From: Ailanthus altissimus
Taxonomy: Eukaryota > Streptophyta > Magnoliopsida > Sapindales > Simaroubaceae
Length of the DNA stretch: 64,000 nucleotides
Direction of reading: 5' to 3'
Assembly: GCA_946807835.1 (NCBI GenBank)
Contig: OX327702.1
Location: 10,540,001 to 10,604,000 of the forward strand
Part shown: in pieces, positions 34,650-51,004 of the stretch
How the letters are laid out: each line of letters opens with the position of its first letter
Numbering within the stretch: the first letter of the stretch is position 1
Notes under the pieces: generated by a model
Database searches by the model: none
What the model was told of the DNA's origin: nothing
Seen by the model: only the letters and a program-made list of their open reading frames with translations
Program-made: the position numbers and the translations under genes

Positions 34650-37261
34650 TAGGGGTAGACATTATTCCCTTTCTCGTCCTGATCCAACTCGACTTTTTCC
34701 AAAATTTTGGATCGGGATGAGAACGGGAATAATTTCAGGATACGTTCGGGATAGAATTTTCTGTCATAAACGAGTTAGGTTGGGTCGAGTTTAAAAAATT
34801 CCCGAACTTGATCAAGAATTTCTTGATCCGAACTTTTTTTTAAATTTTAATTGAACTCAAAATTGGATTTAGAATGATAACATTTAATATAATTAAATTT
34901 GAATTTAAAATAATAACATTTAACGTAATTAAAATTGAAATAGAATTTAAAATTATAATATGTTAAGTAATTAATCTTGAAATTGAATTTAGAATTATAA
35001 TTTAATATAATTGAACTCAAAATTGGATTAAGAATGATAATATTTAACATAATTGAAGTTGAAATTAAATTTGGAATAATAATATTTAATGTAATTAAAA
35101 TCAAAAATAGGAATTAGAATTATAATATTTAACACAATTGAACTCGAAATTGAATTTAAAATTATACAATTTAACATAATTGAACTCAAAATTAGATTTA
35201 GAATTATAATAATTAACGTAATTGGATTTGAAATTAGATTCAAAATTAATTAAATTATAACATTTAATGTAATTAAAATCGGATTTAGATTTAAAGTTAT
35301 AATATTTAATATAATTGAAATTAAAAGATTTACAATTAAATATTTAACGTAATTAAAGTTGAATTTGAATTTAGAATTATAATATTTAACATAATTGAAA
35401 TCAAAACAAGATTTAAAAATGATAATATTTAACGTAATTGAAATCAAAATAAGATTTAAAAATTATAATATTTAACGTAATTGAAATCAAAATTGGATTT
35501 GAAATTATAATATTTAACGTATTTGAACTCAAAAATGAATTTGAAATTATAATATTTAACGTAATTAAAATCAAAATTAGATTTGGAATAATAACATTTA
35601 ACATAATAGAAATTAAAATAGGATTTAAAATTATAATATTTACCGTAATTGAAATCAAAATGAATTTACAATTATAACATTTAACGTAATTAAAATTAAA
35701 ATTGAAATTGAAATAATAACATTTAACATAATTGAAATTGAAATAGGATTTGGAATTATAATATTTAACGTAACTAATATTAAATTTGAAATTGAAATTA
35801 TAATATTTAACATAATAAAAATAAAAATAAAAATAGATTTGGAATAATAACATTTAACGTAATTGAAGTTGAAATAAGATTTGAAATTATAATATTTAAC
35901 ATAATTGAATTCGAAATTATATTTGGAAGTATAATATCTAATGTAATTGAACTTGAAATTAAATTTAAAATTATAATATTTATTATAATTAAAATTATAA
36001 TATTTATTATAATTAAAATCAAAATTAGATTTAAAATAATAACATTTAACGTAATTAAAATTAAAATAAGATTTGGAATTATAATATTTAATGTAATTGA
36101 GCTTGAAATTGAATTTAAAATTATAATATTTAACTTAATTGAACTCAAATTGAATTTTGAATTATAACATTTAATGTAATTAGATTCAAGCAAATTATAA
36201 TATTTAACGTAATTGAAATTGAAATAAGATTTGAAATTATAATCTTTAACGTAATTGAACTCGAAATTGAATTTGAAATTATAACATTTAATATATTTGA
36301 ACTCAAAATTAGATTTAAAATTAAAATATTTAACATAATTGAATTCAAAATTAGATTTAAAATTAAAATATTTAACATAATTGAACTCGAAATTGAATTT
36401 AAAATTATAACATTTAACATAATTGGATTTAGATTTGGAATTAAAATTAATTAAATTATAATATTAAACGTAATTGAAATTGAAATTAAATTTTGAATTA
36501 TAATATTTAATATAATTAAATTCGAAATTAAAGTTACAATTATAACATTTAATGCAATTGAAAATTGAAATATGATTTGGATTTATAATATTTAATCTAT
36601 TTGAAATCGAAGTAAGATATAGAAATATAATATTTAGGGTAATTGAATTCAAAATTAAATTTAAAATTATAATATGTGACGTAATTAAAATTAAAATTAG
36701 ATTTTAAATAATAATATTTAATGTAGTTGAAATCGAAATAGGATTTAAAAGTTAATATTTACATAATAAAATTCGAAATTAGATTTGAAATTATAGTATT
36801 TAGTAAAATTGAACTCTAAATTGAATTTAAAATTATACAATCTAACGTAATTAGATTTGTATTTAGATTTAAAATTAATCAAATTATAACATTTAATTAA
36901 TTAAAATTAAAATTAAATTTAAAATAATAACATTTAATATAATTAAAATTAGAATTATAATATTTACATAATTAAATTCAAAATTAAATTTAAAATTATA
37001 ACATTTAAAATAATTAAAATTAAAATTATAATATTTAAAATAATTTAAATAAAAATAAAAATTAAAAAATTTATTTTTTAAAAAAATAATTTAAAAATTC
37101 TTAACCTGACTCGATCTGTTCTAAAACAAAACTATACCATTTTGATATAAAAAAAACTTCAGAAATTCTCAACCCGATTTGAAAAGCTTCTTGATCAAGA
37201 CACTTTTTTTTCATCTCTGAAATTTTTGAAACAGATCCAAACCCGAAGTTATCACCCCCTA
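34650..37261. mobile_element. TIR-like element whose interior is a large minisatellite
   Basis: The left end reads TAGGGGTAGACATTATTCCC and the right end on the - strand TAGGGGGTGATAACTTCGGG, resembling hAT-type inverted ends. Flanks ATACCATA (34642-34649) and TTACCATA (37264-37271) match at 7 of 8, though two extra bases separate the right end from its flank. Subterminal parts (34,660-34,850; 37,095-37,260) are non-repetitive with GATCAAG/TTCTTGATC words. The middle is the minisatellite listed separately. No transposase. Confidence 0.5.
34850..37080. repeat. AT-rich minisatellite, ~42-bp unit, about fifty copies
   Basis: The unit is near AATTATAATATTTAACGTAA followed by TTGAAATCAAAATTGGATTTGA, with length variants of 39-45 bp. 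Many units keep TTTAACGTAATTGAA. Because most units are multiples of 3, several stop-free - strand frames appear (for example 35,413-35,853), reading LNIIILN or YVKYYNSKF repeats. These are a by-product of the repeat length and are not called as genes. Confidence 0.92.
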
Positions 37262-37263
37262 AA

Positions 37264-37527
37264 TTACCATATATTTTATACTCTAATGTTACCAAGAATT
37301 TTCCTAAACGGCGTCGCTGGTCTAAAACCGCTTGAAAACTGATAAATCATAAAATCAACACGCTCAAAAAAAATAAAAATTAAAAACACCTCTTTTCATT
37401 TCACTCAGTCAGTGGATTGGCGAATTAAAAGAGAGTCGTCCGATTAACACAGATCTCCATACGTATTTAATCCGACGGCCGGGAGGTGAACACCCTATAA
37501 CTTATTTGTCGAATCAGCTCCCTTGTC
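37264..37527 (+). other. Upstream region of the RABE1 gene
   Basis: GC content rises towards the gene. No other gene is seen. Confidence 0.4.
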
Positions 37528-37566
37528 TATTTAAATTTTTTTCAACGGCCGACGGGTGCTGACGTA
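37528..37566 (+). promoter_or_regulatory. Probable core promoter of RABE1
   Basis: TATTTAAAT at 37528-37536 is a TATA-like element, and TGACGTA at 37560-37566 carries an ACGT core of the bZIP-binding type. A (CT)n-rich leader follows at 37,625-37,650, as is common in plant 5' UTRs. The 5' UTR may contain an intron ending in TTAG near 37,795. These are sequence-based guesses. Confidence 0.4.
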
Positions 37567-37812
37567 TCAGAGACGCTTCCCCAAACTCCTCATTTCACTC
37601 ATCTCCTTTTGTTCAGAATTTACGCTCTCTCTCTCTCTCCCTCCCTCCTGATCTGGTATTTCTTTCTCTTCAATTCATCGTTCCATTTTCTTATTTATTT
37701 TTTTATCGATCTACGGTTGTTTTGTTTTCGTTGGAGCATTTTCTAGGGTTTAGTTAATTGATTAATTACTTTTTTTGTTGGCTTGTGAGATTAGATATAT
37801 ATTTTAATTTCA

Positions 37813-41280
<3,468 letters not shown>

Positions 41281-42132
41281 GCGATCTATGCTAGTGAGAT
41301 CACAGGGGGTATATGTAAAGGCAATCATTTTGGCTGGGACAACTAATTTTGTCAACTTATATCATTGGTGCTTGTATTGTTCAATCATTATTTTTACACG
41401 TTTGCATGTGAATGGTAGATCATCTGTGTTTTGCATTAATTTATATTATATTAGTTTCTTTTGTTTTCTTTCTGCTTCATGAGCTCAGCTGATAATACTT
41501 TGATTGCTTTTCTGGTATTTGTGAGTCAAACTTAAAGTAGTACTTTTACATAATGTTGATGTCTTTTGTCCAAAACTCGTTTACTTCGAGAGCTCATTCT
41601 TCAATTGGAAGTTGCACTTTACAGAATGTCTGTAGTCTAAGTGAATTTAACAAGAGGACATGGCATGACAATTTAACAGCTTTGGAAGATGCGGATTCTT
41701 TTTTTTTTTTTCCTCCCAAAAAATGTTTGCTCTTGTTTAAGGATTAAGTGTAATTACTGACTGTTTCATGGATTGTCGGGTCGTGCCCGTTATACAACAT
41801 TTGCATTAGATCGTTTCAAGACCATCCAATAGAATTTATGTCACGTGTTTAATGAGTGATCAATTTAAAATAAAATAAATGTGCGAAGTTTCTAGTAGGG
41901 GGAAACTTTAGGAAATGACCCAAATTTTGGGTTTATCTTCTTTTTTAGCTACTAACTAATGGTTTAATCTCTTCTAGTTAAAAAATTAAAAATTGGATAC
42001 ATTCGTCTTGTTATATTTTCCCACTAACGAAAACTGTCCTCCTACTTACAAGAAAAACAAATAAAAATTTTAAATCCAAACACTTTAAAGCGGTGACATT
42101 GACCAGTGATAGCTTGTAGATTGACGTAGAGA
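41281..42132. other. 3' UTR and downstream flank of RABE1
   Basis: The first few hundred bases are presumably 3' UTR. No further gene recognised. Confidence 0.4.
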
Positions 42133-42206
42133 GAGGAGATGGCTAATACATGTTAAAATTTTGAAAATTGAGGAGATGACTAATACATGTTAAAATTTTG
42201 AAAATT
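42133..42206 (+). repeat. 37-bp tandem duplication
   Basis: Two units (42133-42169, 42170-42206) starting GAGGAGATGGCTAATACATG differ at one base. Confidence 0.85.
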
Positions 42207-43499
42207 TAACTCAACTTTTAATTTAAAAAATAAGCTAAGTATTAGTGAACTCTCTTTCAGTGTCAAAAATACTTTTTTGTTTTTAAAAATATTTTAAAGA
42301 CCTCGTTCGCGTTTCTTTAATTATGATAGAATCTCGTCTAATCCGATAGAAAATAAAAGGTTAAGCGTGTTCAATTCCAGGTTAATGTAGTCACATTCTT
42401 TGTCAATAATTGGTAGGTCCCCTGCTCCCAATCTGTGACCACTGACCCGTGTTGTCTCTGTTTTACTTATTTTGCTTTCGTGTGACTATTCTCAAATGTT
42501 CAAACTAAAAGCTTCTCCCTTATTCTGGAAACAAATGGTGGAAGAAAAGACTTTATATGTGAAAAAATTGAACACGTTGGCAGCACTCCGTTCGGGTCTG
42601 GTGGACAAATGTGAAGCTGATATTTGATGAATCTAGTTAATTGAGAAACGGTTTCAGAAAAAAAAAAATAGAAGAAAAATAAAATGGAAGAAGAAAACGA
42701 AAATGGAAAAAGAAGCCGGAAATTTCTGTAAATCATGGTTTTGTACCAAACAAACATTTTTTTTTCTTTAATATCAAGTCTTAAATGCATAACAAAAGGA
42801 TAATTTTGCAATTAACTGATAACATTAGATTTCATAAAGCTATTTATTGACCTGTGATATTTTAAATATTTGTTTATTTTAACGTCGTATCTAAAGAAGT
42901 TATGTTGGTATTAAATATTATTTTACCTTTTTGTCGGTTAAAATTAATTGAGAGAATTGATGGACGAGAATTTTTAAAGTATTTTTAAAAGTAAGTAAGT
43001 GTTTTAAACATTTAGATCAAATTAAAGAGGTCTATCAATACTTCTCAATGAGATTGTTGTGTTAAATTTGAGAAAAATATCAACTATCTTAAAAAAAAAG
43101 GCATTCATGTAAATAGAATGTGAGAAAAATGTAAGAAAAATAATTGTAATGTGAGAAAAATAACGACCGACGATGGCATAGGTGGCGAGGGTTCATTAGT
43201 GCGCCCGACTTGCGGCTTTCTAGCGTGCACGTCGACCACACAAAGCCCTTCACGTCTACACATGATGTCTTGGGCTCCTAGCTACTTTAATTATTTTCTA
43301 ATAATTAAATAGTTACTTAATTAATTTATTAATTTATATTTATTTAGTTAGCTAGTTTATATATTTAATTTAGGGAAATTATTATTTTTTTCAATTTATT
43401 TATTAATTTATATTTCTTTAATTTATTATTATGTCTAACATTTTTTATTTGATTTTCTTTATTTATTTTGTTTTAATTTGATTTGTTATTTATTTTTAC
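42207..43499. other. Intergenic DNA
   Basis: AT-rich apart from a small GC-richer patch at about 43,165-43,285. The open frame at 42,500-42,811 on - is low-complexity (Phe/Ser runs) and is not called. Confidence 0.35.
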
Positions 43500-43808
43500 A
43501 AGAAGTATAATTTATCCAAAGACTAAAGAATTCCGACTGATGAGTTTTTTCGAGTGATAATTATAACATACTCAAAGAAGTATACCTTAGACCCTATAAG
43601 ACATAAGTTGATATCTACTCAGTTCGAATTATTCAAAGGCAACATGTATGGTGAGATTTTTCAAGAATTTTGGTGCATAAGATTTTATTGCAGCAAATTT
43701 AAACTGCAAATCTATATAAGGTGATGTGATTTTTGATCGGCAATAAGAGCATTTAATTCTTCAGTAAGGAGTTCTAATAATAACGAAGTTGAAGATAAGA
43801 GATTATCA
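43500..43808 (+). pseudogene. DUF1985/Ulp1-like gene remnant, first segment
   Basis: One + frame reads YTLDPIRHKL, STQFELFKGNMYGEIFQEFW, recalling the N-terminal DUF1985 region of plant Ulp1-type proteins (a FxxxCFGxxxEL-like stretch). The similarity is weak on its own and is supported mainly by better motifs downstream at 46.37-46.78 and 57.2-57.78 kb in the same orientation. Family-L copy 3 starts at 43,809. Confidence 0.3.
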
Positions 43809-44358
43809 TGTTGAGTTGAGTGTGTAATATACGAGTGTACATGTAATTTTAAAATTTTACCACACGCAACGGAAACATGTTAACAAAATACACTCATTTA
43901 TAGCATATAAACACATATATCACATATATGGATATGTATAATTATTATACAAAATTTATATATAAAGAATAATTGTGTTAAAATAACATGTAAAGAACAC
44001 TTACCTAATGAAGGTAACTTTACAAAATTTCAAGTCCTCAATTTTTCAAGTGAATAGCTTACCTTGAAGTGTATTCTTGAACAATTCTAGTTCATAACGA
44101 TTTAGTGAAATTATGAAACTAAAATAATAACTTTATTTTAGAATTTCTAACAATATTTATTTAAACTCTTTGAATACAAATATTTGTTTCAAGAAAATAG
44201 AATGTTCATGCAACTCTTGCATAAGATTTAGAAACAATTTCCATAGAAAATTAATTTTGAACATTTACCCATTTTCTTTAATGCAAGTTAAGCCATCTAT
44301 CCGAAAAGAGAAAGATGAGAATATGTGTTTTTCTTTTAACACTTGAGAGAACAAAAGC

Positions 44359-44424
<66 letters not shown>

Positions 44425-46178
44425 CTTTCTTCACACGGTGAATGTTATATTGCCAAAATGAGTGAATGAATTCATTCATTTTACATTTCAACACAATCAT
44501 CTAAATGCTCTACCATTATCTTTCCATAATGAATCAATTGATGGCCATTAAGAAAGTGTTTCATTATAATTAATGGTTGGTCCCTCTCTTAATTAATTAA
44601 TAATTTATTTAATTTAATGGCCAACAAAATTTAAATACCTAACATTTAAATATTTTGAATGGCAAACATATGGTCCATAGCCATAAATTCATTTATTATA
44701 ATATTATCTAATAATATTTAATTTAATTATTTAAAATAATTTTGAATAATTACTTTTACCTTACTTGTTTTTACTATTAAGGTTAAATGGTAAATTCAAG
44801 GTAAAAATAATTTATGGACCAAATTGTGCCACTTGTCAACATCTTATTGATTAACAACTCTTATTAATTAATTAAGTGATGTACTTAACAATTAAGTTTT
44901 GATAAATGCATATCATGAGGGATCCTGAAACAATTATTCAATTTTGCTAAAATTTACTGAATCAAATTATTCAATTCAGTTCGTTACCCTAATGTGCAAC
45001 GAGTATACTTTATATTGTAAGACTTTTTAGGTCCACGCCTGATTTTTCATATGAAGCTCCTCCATATGTCTGTGAATGATATCCCATACACACGTTATGG
45101 ATATTACAAAGCAATGCGTTAGACTATACAATTTGAGGTTATAGCATATTCGTATAATCCTTCTAACATTTATATCCTAGAAGAGTAGAGACATAAATCA
45201 TTATCGTCAAATCTCTATTTGCTCAACTATGGCTTATCTCAAGATTTATATGTTCATAAACAATATCCACAAACTCTTTTGTGATATTGTTTATCCATTT
45301 GGAATATATTTTCTGAGATTTATATTTGTGGCCATAAGACTTTTTAAAATACAATCTTGAAGCATCAGGATATACAACTCACTTAGATGAGCTGACAGAT
45401 CCCATATCTACTCACATTAGACTCTACGAGCATCAGACTATACCCAGCGACACCCAGTGGTTAGACTATGAAAGATTTCTGACATGTATAGAACTAAAAT
45501 ATGGTGGATCACGCACAAGCTACAGTGACACTCAGGTAAAAGACCACAAATACTACTCAACTCAAAAAACCTTTCATTAACGGCTTTATGAGATGTCTAT
45601 TGGAGGTCCTCGTCAGTCTATTCAGTACCCAGTCCTCACTGAATACCTGTATCTCTATATGAACTTTCACTAAGCTTATGGTTTGATAAGATTAACCATC
45701 TGAACCATTCAAATATAGACATACACTAATTTATATTAATGGGTTTCACCAATAAACCGGCATCGATAAAATTAAATCAGGAACATAGTGTTTGAGAACA
45801 TACTTGTATAATGACATTTCTTAGCACTGTCTACAACTCTTTGCAGCTACGTTATTACTAGTATATTCTCAGGTCTTTGTCCCATTTTAAACAAGGTTCT
45901 AACTCTTTAGATTTCGCTAACTCTTATAACTTGTTAACTTTGAGCACTGCTAACTCTTAGCACTTATAACTTTTAGCGTTACTAACTCTTAGCATTGATC
46001 TAAACGTTTTTAGACTAGATCTGAAATCCTTTAGATCATATAATATCTAAAACGTTACAAGCATCTTACACTTTAATAATTAATAATATTAACAATTTTA
46101 TTAGAAATAATAATTTTATAAATACTATAATTAAATATTTATATATAATGGGATGGCATATAAGTACAAATCCCAACA
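43809..46178 (-). mobile_element. Family L copy 3: long solo LTR, 2,370 bp
   Basis: On the - strand it starts TGTTGGGATTTGTACTTATA and ends CTCAACTCAACA. Target duplication TATCA (43804-43808) / TATCC (46179-46183), 4 of 5. It contains the conserved family core (about 45,020-46,060) and a pure (CT)n microsatellite of about 60 bases at 44,362-44,421. No coding region. Confidence 0.82.
44362..44421. repeat. (CT)n microsatellite
   Basis: About thirty uninterrupted CT dinucleotides inside the LTR, absent from the other family copies at that point. Confidence 0.97.
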
Positions 46179-46183
46179 TATCC

Positions 46184-47675
46184 GCCAGTGAGAGTTGACA
46201 AAAAAATTAAATAATGATTATGGGAGAAATACTTTCTTAGTAGTTGACATATAGCAAGTAGACAATTGGTTCATTGCATTGGACTTACATTAGGTCGACG
46301 ATAAAAATATTGTAAAATAATGTTTATTCTATTTTTTTATATCATATTTTGATACCAAGTGACGAGCGTAGAGGCATTCAAAACTGTGCTAAGTTTAGTT
46401 GATGATTTAGATGAATTTAATAACTATCCATAAGCCAACATTACACGAAAAGTAATGCATGACTTATTCAGCACAATGACTTTATTGAACTTAGTGAAAG
46501 TAAGAAAAACCCTACTAACGACAAAGAAAAATATAATGTGTATAGATTTTCATATAGCTTCAGGTGTGTAATTTTCTTGATCATTATTGAGATTAATAAT
46601 TTATTTGTATTAAAATTATGTTATTATTTTCATTATCTAAGGTTTAGATTTACGAGGTAATAATGGCCTGTGTTGAGATATTTGTAAGTCGAATTAATGG
46701 CTTCTTCCTTAACATTTTGAATTGGCGAAGTAGAGAGATTGCACTGTTCACAAACATTAAGCAACGGTTTTGAAGAATGATCTAATATGTTTTCAATTCA
46801 TTTAACAAAATTCACATAAAATATTATATTTTTTTGTAAGTGGTTAACAATTTTATGATATATATATATATAATTTTTTTTTGGTAGTTTTAGAGGTATA
46901 TTATAAGTCAATACTGAAAGAACATAAAAAGTAGGAAGAGACCATTAGGTTGATAAGAAATTTGAAGACTTCAATAGGGAGCTATGCTAGGAATCTGCCA
47001 TTTGATGGTGTTGTACAAGCCTCGATTTGTTCGTTTTACGGACCATGCACCTCATTCATTCCCAGGCTCTTTTCTCCCAAAATACTATAAGCTGGCAGTG
47101 CAGTTGGTACCATTAGTGCAACATTCAGTAAGTTTTGCATACTTATGGTAGGCTTTCATAAATGATATAGATATCGAGGGTGGCCAAGATGAAGAAGCCC
47201 TTATCTGGATCAATGTTATATTATCTTGAATGCTTATTTAATTTTTTGACAAAATTATCTTAATTAGGATATTAAATAATAGACTTATTGAGATTATTTA
47301 TGTATGAACAGAACACATCATTAAATTATGATGTTGTAAAAAAGATTCAAGCTCTACAGAAATAGTTAAGGTTGGATAAAGTAGAGTTGATGCAAAAAAT
47401 GGATCAAGATAAAGAGTTGGTTTTTCAAAAGGTGGATCATGTTCGGGATGATATTATACATTAGATGACATTGATAATGTAATATTTCTAATCATGTACC
47501 TTTCAGATAGACACAAATCAGATTATGGTAAAGAATAAATATAGCTTACAAAAAAAATTAAATTATTTCACTTAATATATTCATTGGTATGTTTTATTTT
47601 AGTTTGAGGAAAACTTGACTAATGACGTTTTGACTCCACTAATTGGGTATGACTTACAGCCAGATATGCAATACT
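46184..47675 (+). pseudogene. DUF1985/Ulp1-like gene remnant, middle segments
   Basis: Three + strand pieces are readable. At about 46,366-46,570, SVEAFKTVLSLVDDLDEFNN, then YP, a stop, and ANITRKVMHDLF; plant DUF1985/Ulp1 proteins typically have a VDxLxxFNxYPW motif here, so the Trp looks lost. At about 46,655-46,775, IYEVIMACVEIFVSRINGFF and LNILNWRSREIALF, like the YE.IP...PRILNW segment of those proteins. At about 47,330-47,470, a coiled-coil-like LDKVELMQKMDQDKELVF. Stops and AT-rich introns lie between. Domain naming rests on remembered motifs and needs a profile search. Confidence 0.45.
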
Positions 47676-49866
47676 TGTTGGGTGTTGATTGTTTTAGAAT
47701 GCATGCATGTGGTATATGTGTTCATCATACAAAAATATACATATTATATTTATATATATATATGTGCACAACGGAATTGTAAAAATTTACAATGAACACA
47801 ATAAATATATATTAATCAAATTAATGAGATTGAGAATTTAACCCAAGAAGCTTTTGGATTAAATTGTTTGAAGTGCACTTGAAATATAAACTTTGCCAAT
47901 TCTAGCAATCAACAAATGGTGGGTTTAATTATCTAGAATAACAGTATGCTAATCTAGTAATCAATTTAACTCTTAAACTTAATTCAAAGTTAAACTCTTT
48001 AACTTAGTTAAATTTGTTATTTATTTATTCAACTCTTGAACAAAAATAAATTTAATTTATGTTTTAATGACTAACTTTAATTAGAGAAGATGATAAATAG
48101 AACATGTTTTCAACTTTTGAAACATCATAAATTTTCCTTCTCAATTTCTCTCTAAATTGGTTGGCCATCTAAAAACACTTAACCAATAAAAATGATTCGT
48201 TTACTATTATAAACTAAATACATTTAATTAATACTTAATCTAACATGCATTTGATTTTAATTTCACTTAATTTGAATTTACATTTAACTTAACCTAACTA
48301 TAGTTAACATTTAACTATAATTAGATTAGTTTAACTTAACCCTTAAATTAAATAAATATTTGAATAATCTAACCCTAGTTAACTAATGTAACCATAGTTA
48401 GGTTAACATTTACTTAACCATTAAGTAAGGTTGACCTTAACTTAACCATATGGTTAACTTTTAACCATAGTTAAGTTAAATTATTTATTTAACTATTAAA
48501 TAAATAAATATTTATTTTAATTATTTAATTATTTAATAATTAAATAATCATTAAGTAAAATTACTTTTATGTCCTTACTAGGTTATTAAGTTAACTTAAA
48601 GTGGGTCCCACTATTTAACCATATACTTTAGTTAACTTAACCTTAGTAAATTACTAAATTTTACTGTATTAAACCATTGAATACGGTACGCTACCCAAGT
48701 GCACAAAGAGTACATTTTATATTACGGGACTCCCTAAGTCCACACCCAATTTGTCAAATGAAATTATTTCATAAGTCCGCGATCGATGCTCTACACACAA
48801 GTCATGGATATTACAAATCAGCGCATTAGACCATACAAGTTGAGGTCACAACGCATACGTATAATCCTTCCATCATTTATACCTTGGATGTGCGGGGATA
48901 TAGATCAGCATCGTCAAATCCCTATTTGCTTATCCATCAACTTATCTCTAGATTTGTATCTCGATAAATAATGTACGCAAATAATTTTACGATATTGTTT
49001 AACCTTGTGGAAGAATCCTTTCTCGAGTTTACGCTTGTGGCTACAAGATTTTATGAAATATAATCTCGGAGCATCGAATATACAACTTACCTATGTAAGC
49101 TAACAGATCCCATATTTACGCACACCGAACTCCATGAGTATCAGACCATATCTAACGACACATAGCGGTCAGATCATGAAAGATCTCTAACATATATGAA
49201 ACCAAAGTATGATGGATCACTCACAAGTCCACCGTGACGCTCAAGGCAAAGAACCACGAATACTACTCAACTCGATAAGACCTTCATTTGACGGCTTTAT
49301 ATGATATCTATTGGGTCCTCGTGAGTCTGCTAAGTATCCAGTCCTGATTAGATATCCACATGCCTATACAAGTTCTAAGCTCATAGACAGCTAAGAATAA
49401 CCATATGTACCATACAAATATCGACATACACTGATTTGTATAATAGTGATTCACCGATAGTCCCGCATTAGTGAACATAGATCAAGATCATAATATTTGA
49501 GACATACTTACATAATGACATTTCTTAGCACTTATTACAACTCTTTACAACTATGTCATTACTAGTATACTCTCGGGTCTTTGTCCCATTATAAACAAGG
49601 TTTTAACTCTTTAAATCTCACTGACTCTTATAACCTGCTATCTCTTAACATTTATAACTCTCAACATTGTTAACTCTTAGCTCTGGTCTAAACTCCTTTA
49701 AATCAGATCTGAACGCTTTTAGATTATACAATATATATAGTGTTACAAGCGTTATATTATATAATTATAAAATTAACAATTTTTTATTCAAAATGTTTAT
49801 TGTATAAATATTAAACAATTAATATTCATACAATATTTGAATGGCATGTAAGCACCAGCTCCAATA
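47676..49866 (-). mobile_element. Family L copy 4: long solo LTR, 2,191 bp
   Basis: On + it starts TGTTGGGTGTTGATTG and ends GCTCCAATA (the - strand start TG has mutated to TA). A perfect 5-bp duplication ATACT flanks it (47671-47675, 49867-49871). It is the reverse-oriented close relative of copy 1: both share TATTGTATGAATATTAATTG near the start and a GTTAA/TTAAC-rich tract (here 48,260-48,480). No coding region. Confidence 0.87.
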
Positions 49867-50127
49867 ATACTAGCCTGACAATCCTATAAGGATACAAATC
49901 TTACCTAATGCTACGAAAAGTATGAGTAAGTTTAGGTGCTAGTACAAGGCCGTATGGGTAAAACACACCCTTTTTATCGATCCTAAACCAATGAAGATAA
50001 GTAAGAGGAAGTCAGAACTTTAGGTATAGCCTCAATGTGATCAGACCGAGTTAGATATGAATCTATTGTAGTCGATAGATTTGGCTGGTCAAATAGAGTT
50101 TAGGCTTAAGTTCACAATGGTGAAGGT
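49867..50127 (+). pseudogene. DUF1985/Ulp1-like gene remnant between two insertions
   Basis: About 250 bases of host gene left between copy 4 and the Athila-like element. A + frame includes SDRVRYESIVVDRFGWSNRV; no domain is recognisable alone. It is assigned to the same gene only by position. Confidence 0.3.
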
Positions 50128-50399
50128 TAACACGTCTAGAATATAGGAGTTTATTCTCAAGTGCAGGATTGTCGAAGTAATAAATAACCCGGTAAGAACA
50201 AGGTCGATCCACAGGGAAGTAAAATTAAAATTACAAACTATAAATACTCTAAAGACAAATAAAGTAATATAAGATGTTTGTAAATAATAATTCAAATAAC
50301 CAATTAAAATGAATGCTAAGGTTATGAGGATCCACTATTGGCATTTGAAATAAGAATATATTCAACTCTTTTTGTAACTCAATTAGAATCTTCACACAA
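50128..50399 (-). mobile_element. Truncated 3' LTR of the Athila-like element
   Basis: Matches the + left end of the solo LTR at 23,794 and of the 5' LTR at 53,637 (GCAGGATTGTCGAAGTAATA and following). Similarity stops at about 50,399 after CTTCACACAAA, where the other two continue with GGAGGT-like or GAAGGT-like text. The missing part was presumably removed together with the polypurine tract. Confidence 0.8.
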
Positions 50400-50990
50400 A
50401 TTTTATCTTTTTGATTTATAAATACTATTCCTAAAGCGCAGCAATGTGTGTTGCAAGTCATGCGTGCACAATTGTAATAAGCACTTAAGCTTTTTGCCTT
50501 TTGTTTTTTTGTAAAAGAGCTTTTACCTAAGCCGGGCATGTAGAAAATTAATGAGTCTGAAAACTCACCTGCCAATTAAAATTTGACTTTAATTAACCAA
50601 CATACATCAGTAGGTTTATTCATAATCATTAATAATCTTAATATTTCATATCTTGCTTGGTAAATTTTCTTTAAGGCATTTTGAGACAATGAGGAAAAAC
50701 GTTTTTTTCAAATTCATTAGAAGGTCATCCATTTTTTTTAGAAAAGAGAAGAAGAGACGGTATCAGTAATTATAGAAAACTGTCAAAACTAACTTGAAAT
50801 GTTACAGAGTACTGTTATCCGTCACTTAACCGGGGTGTAAAATAAAACTTTAACAAAAATACCATATTAACCTACAAGTATGGGGAAAAAAAGAGTTAGA
50901 AGAAGAATAAATATATATAAACATGTAAATATGTAAAATAAATATTAATTGGTCTTGTAACAAGGGTCAGATAAGAATACAAAATTTTCA
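50400..50990 (-). mobile_element. 3' internal untranslated part of the Athila-like element
   Basis: Lies between the integrase C-terminus and the truncated LTR. A 108-codon - frame (50,249-50,575) crosses the LTR junction and is not regarded as a gene, although AYYNCARMTCNTHC is a less biased stretch. No env-like domain is recognised. Confidence 0.4.
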
Positions 50991-51004
50991 TGAAAAACTT
51001 GATT

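Noticed and set aside
34847..36652. Several long - strand open frames (up to 146 codons) rich in Asn, Ile, Tyr and Leu
   Set aside because: They are the translation of the ~42-bp minisatellite, whose unit is mostly a multiple of three; similar peptides appear from any frame without stops.
34850..37080. Regularly repeated units that might suggest a CRISPR-like array
   Set aside because: Units are contiguous with no unique spacers, and the host is a plant; it is a minisatellite.
42500..42811. 103-codon - strand open frame
   Set aside because: Phe/Ser homopolymer-like composition, no family resemblance, AT-rich context.
50249..50575. 108-codon - strand open frame considered as an env-like gene
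   Set aside because: It crosses the truncated-LTR junction and has no membrane or envelope features.
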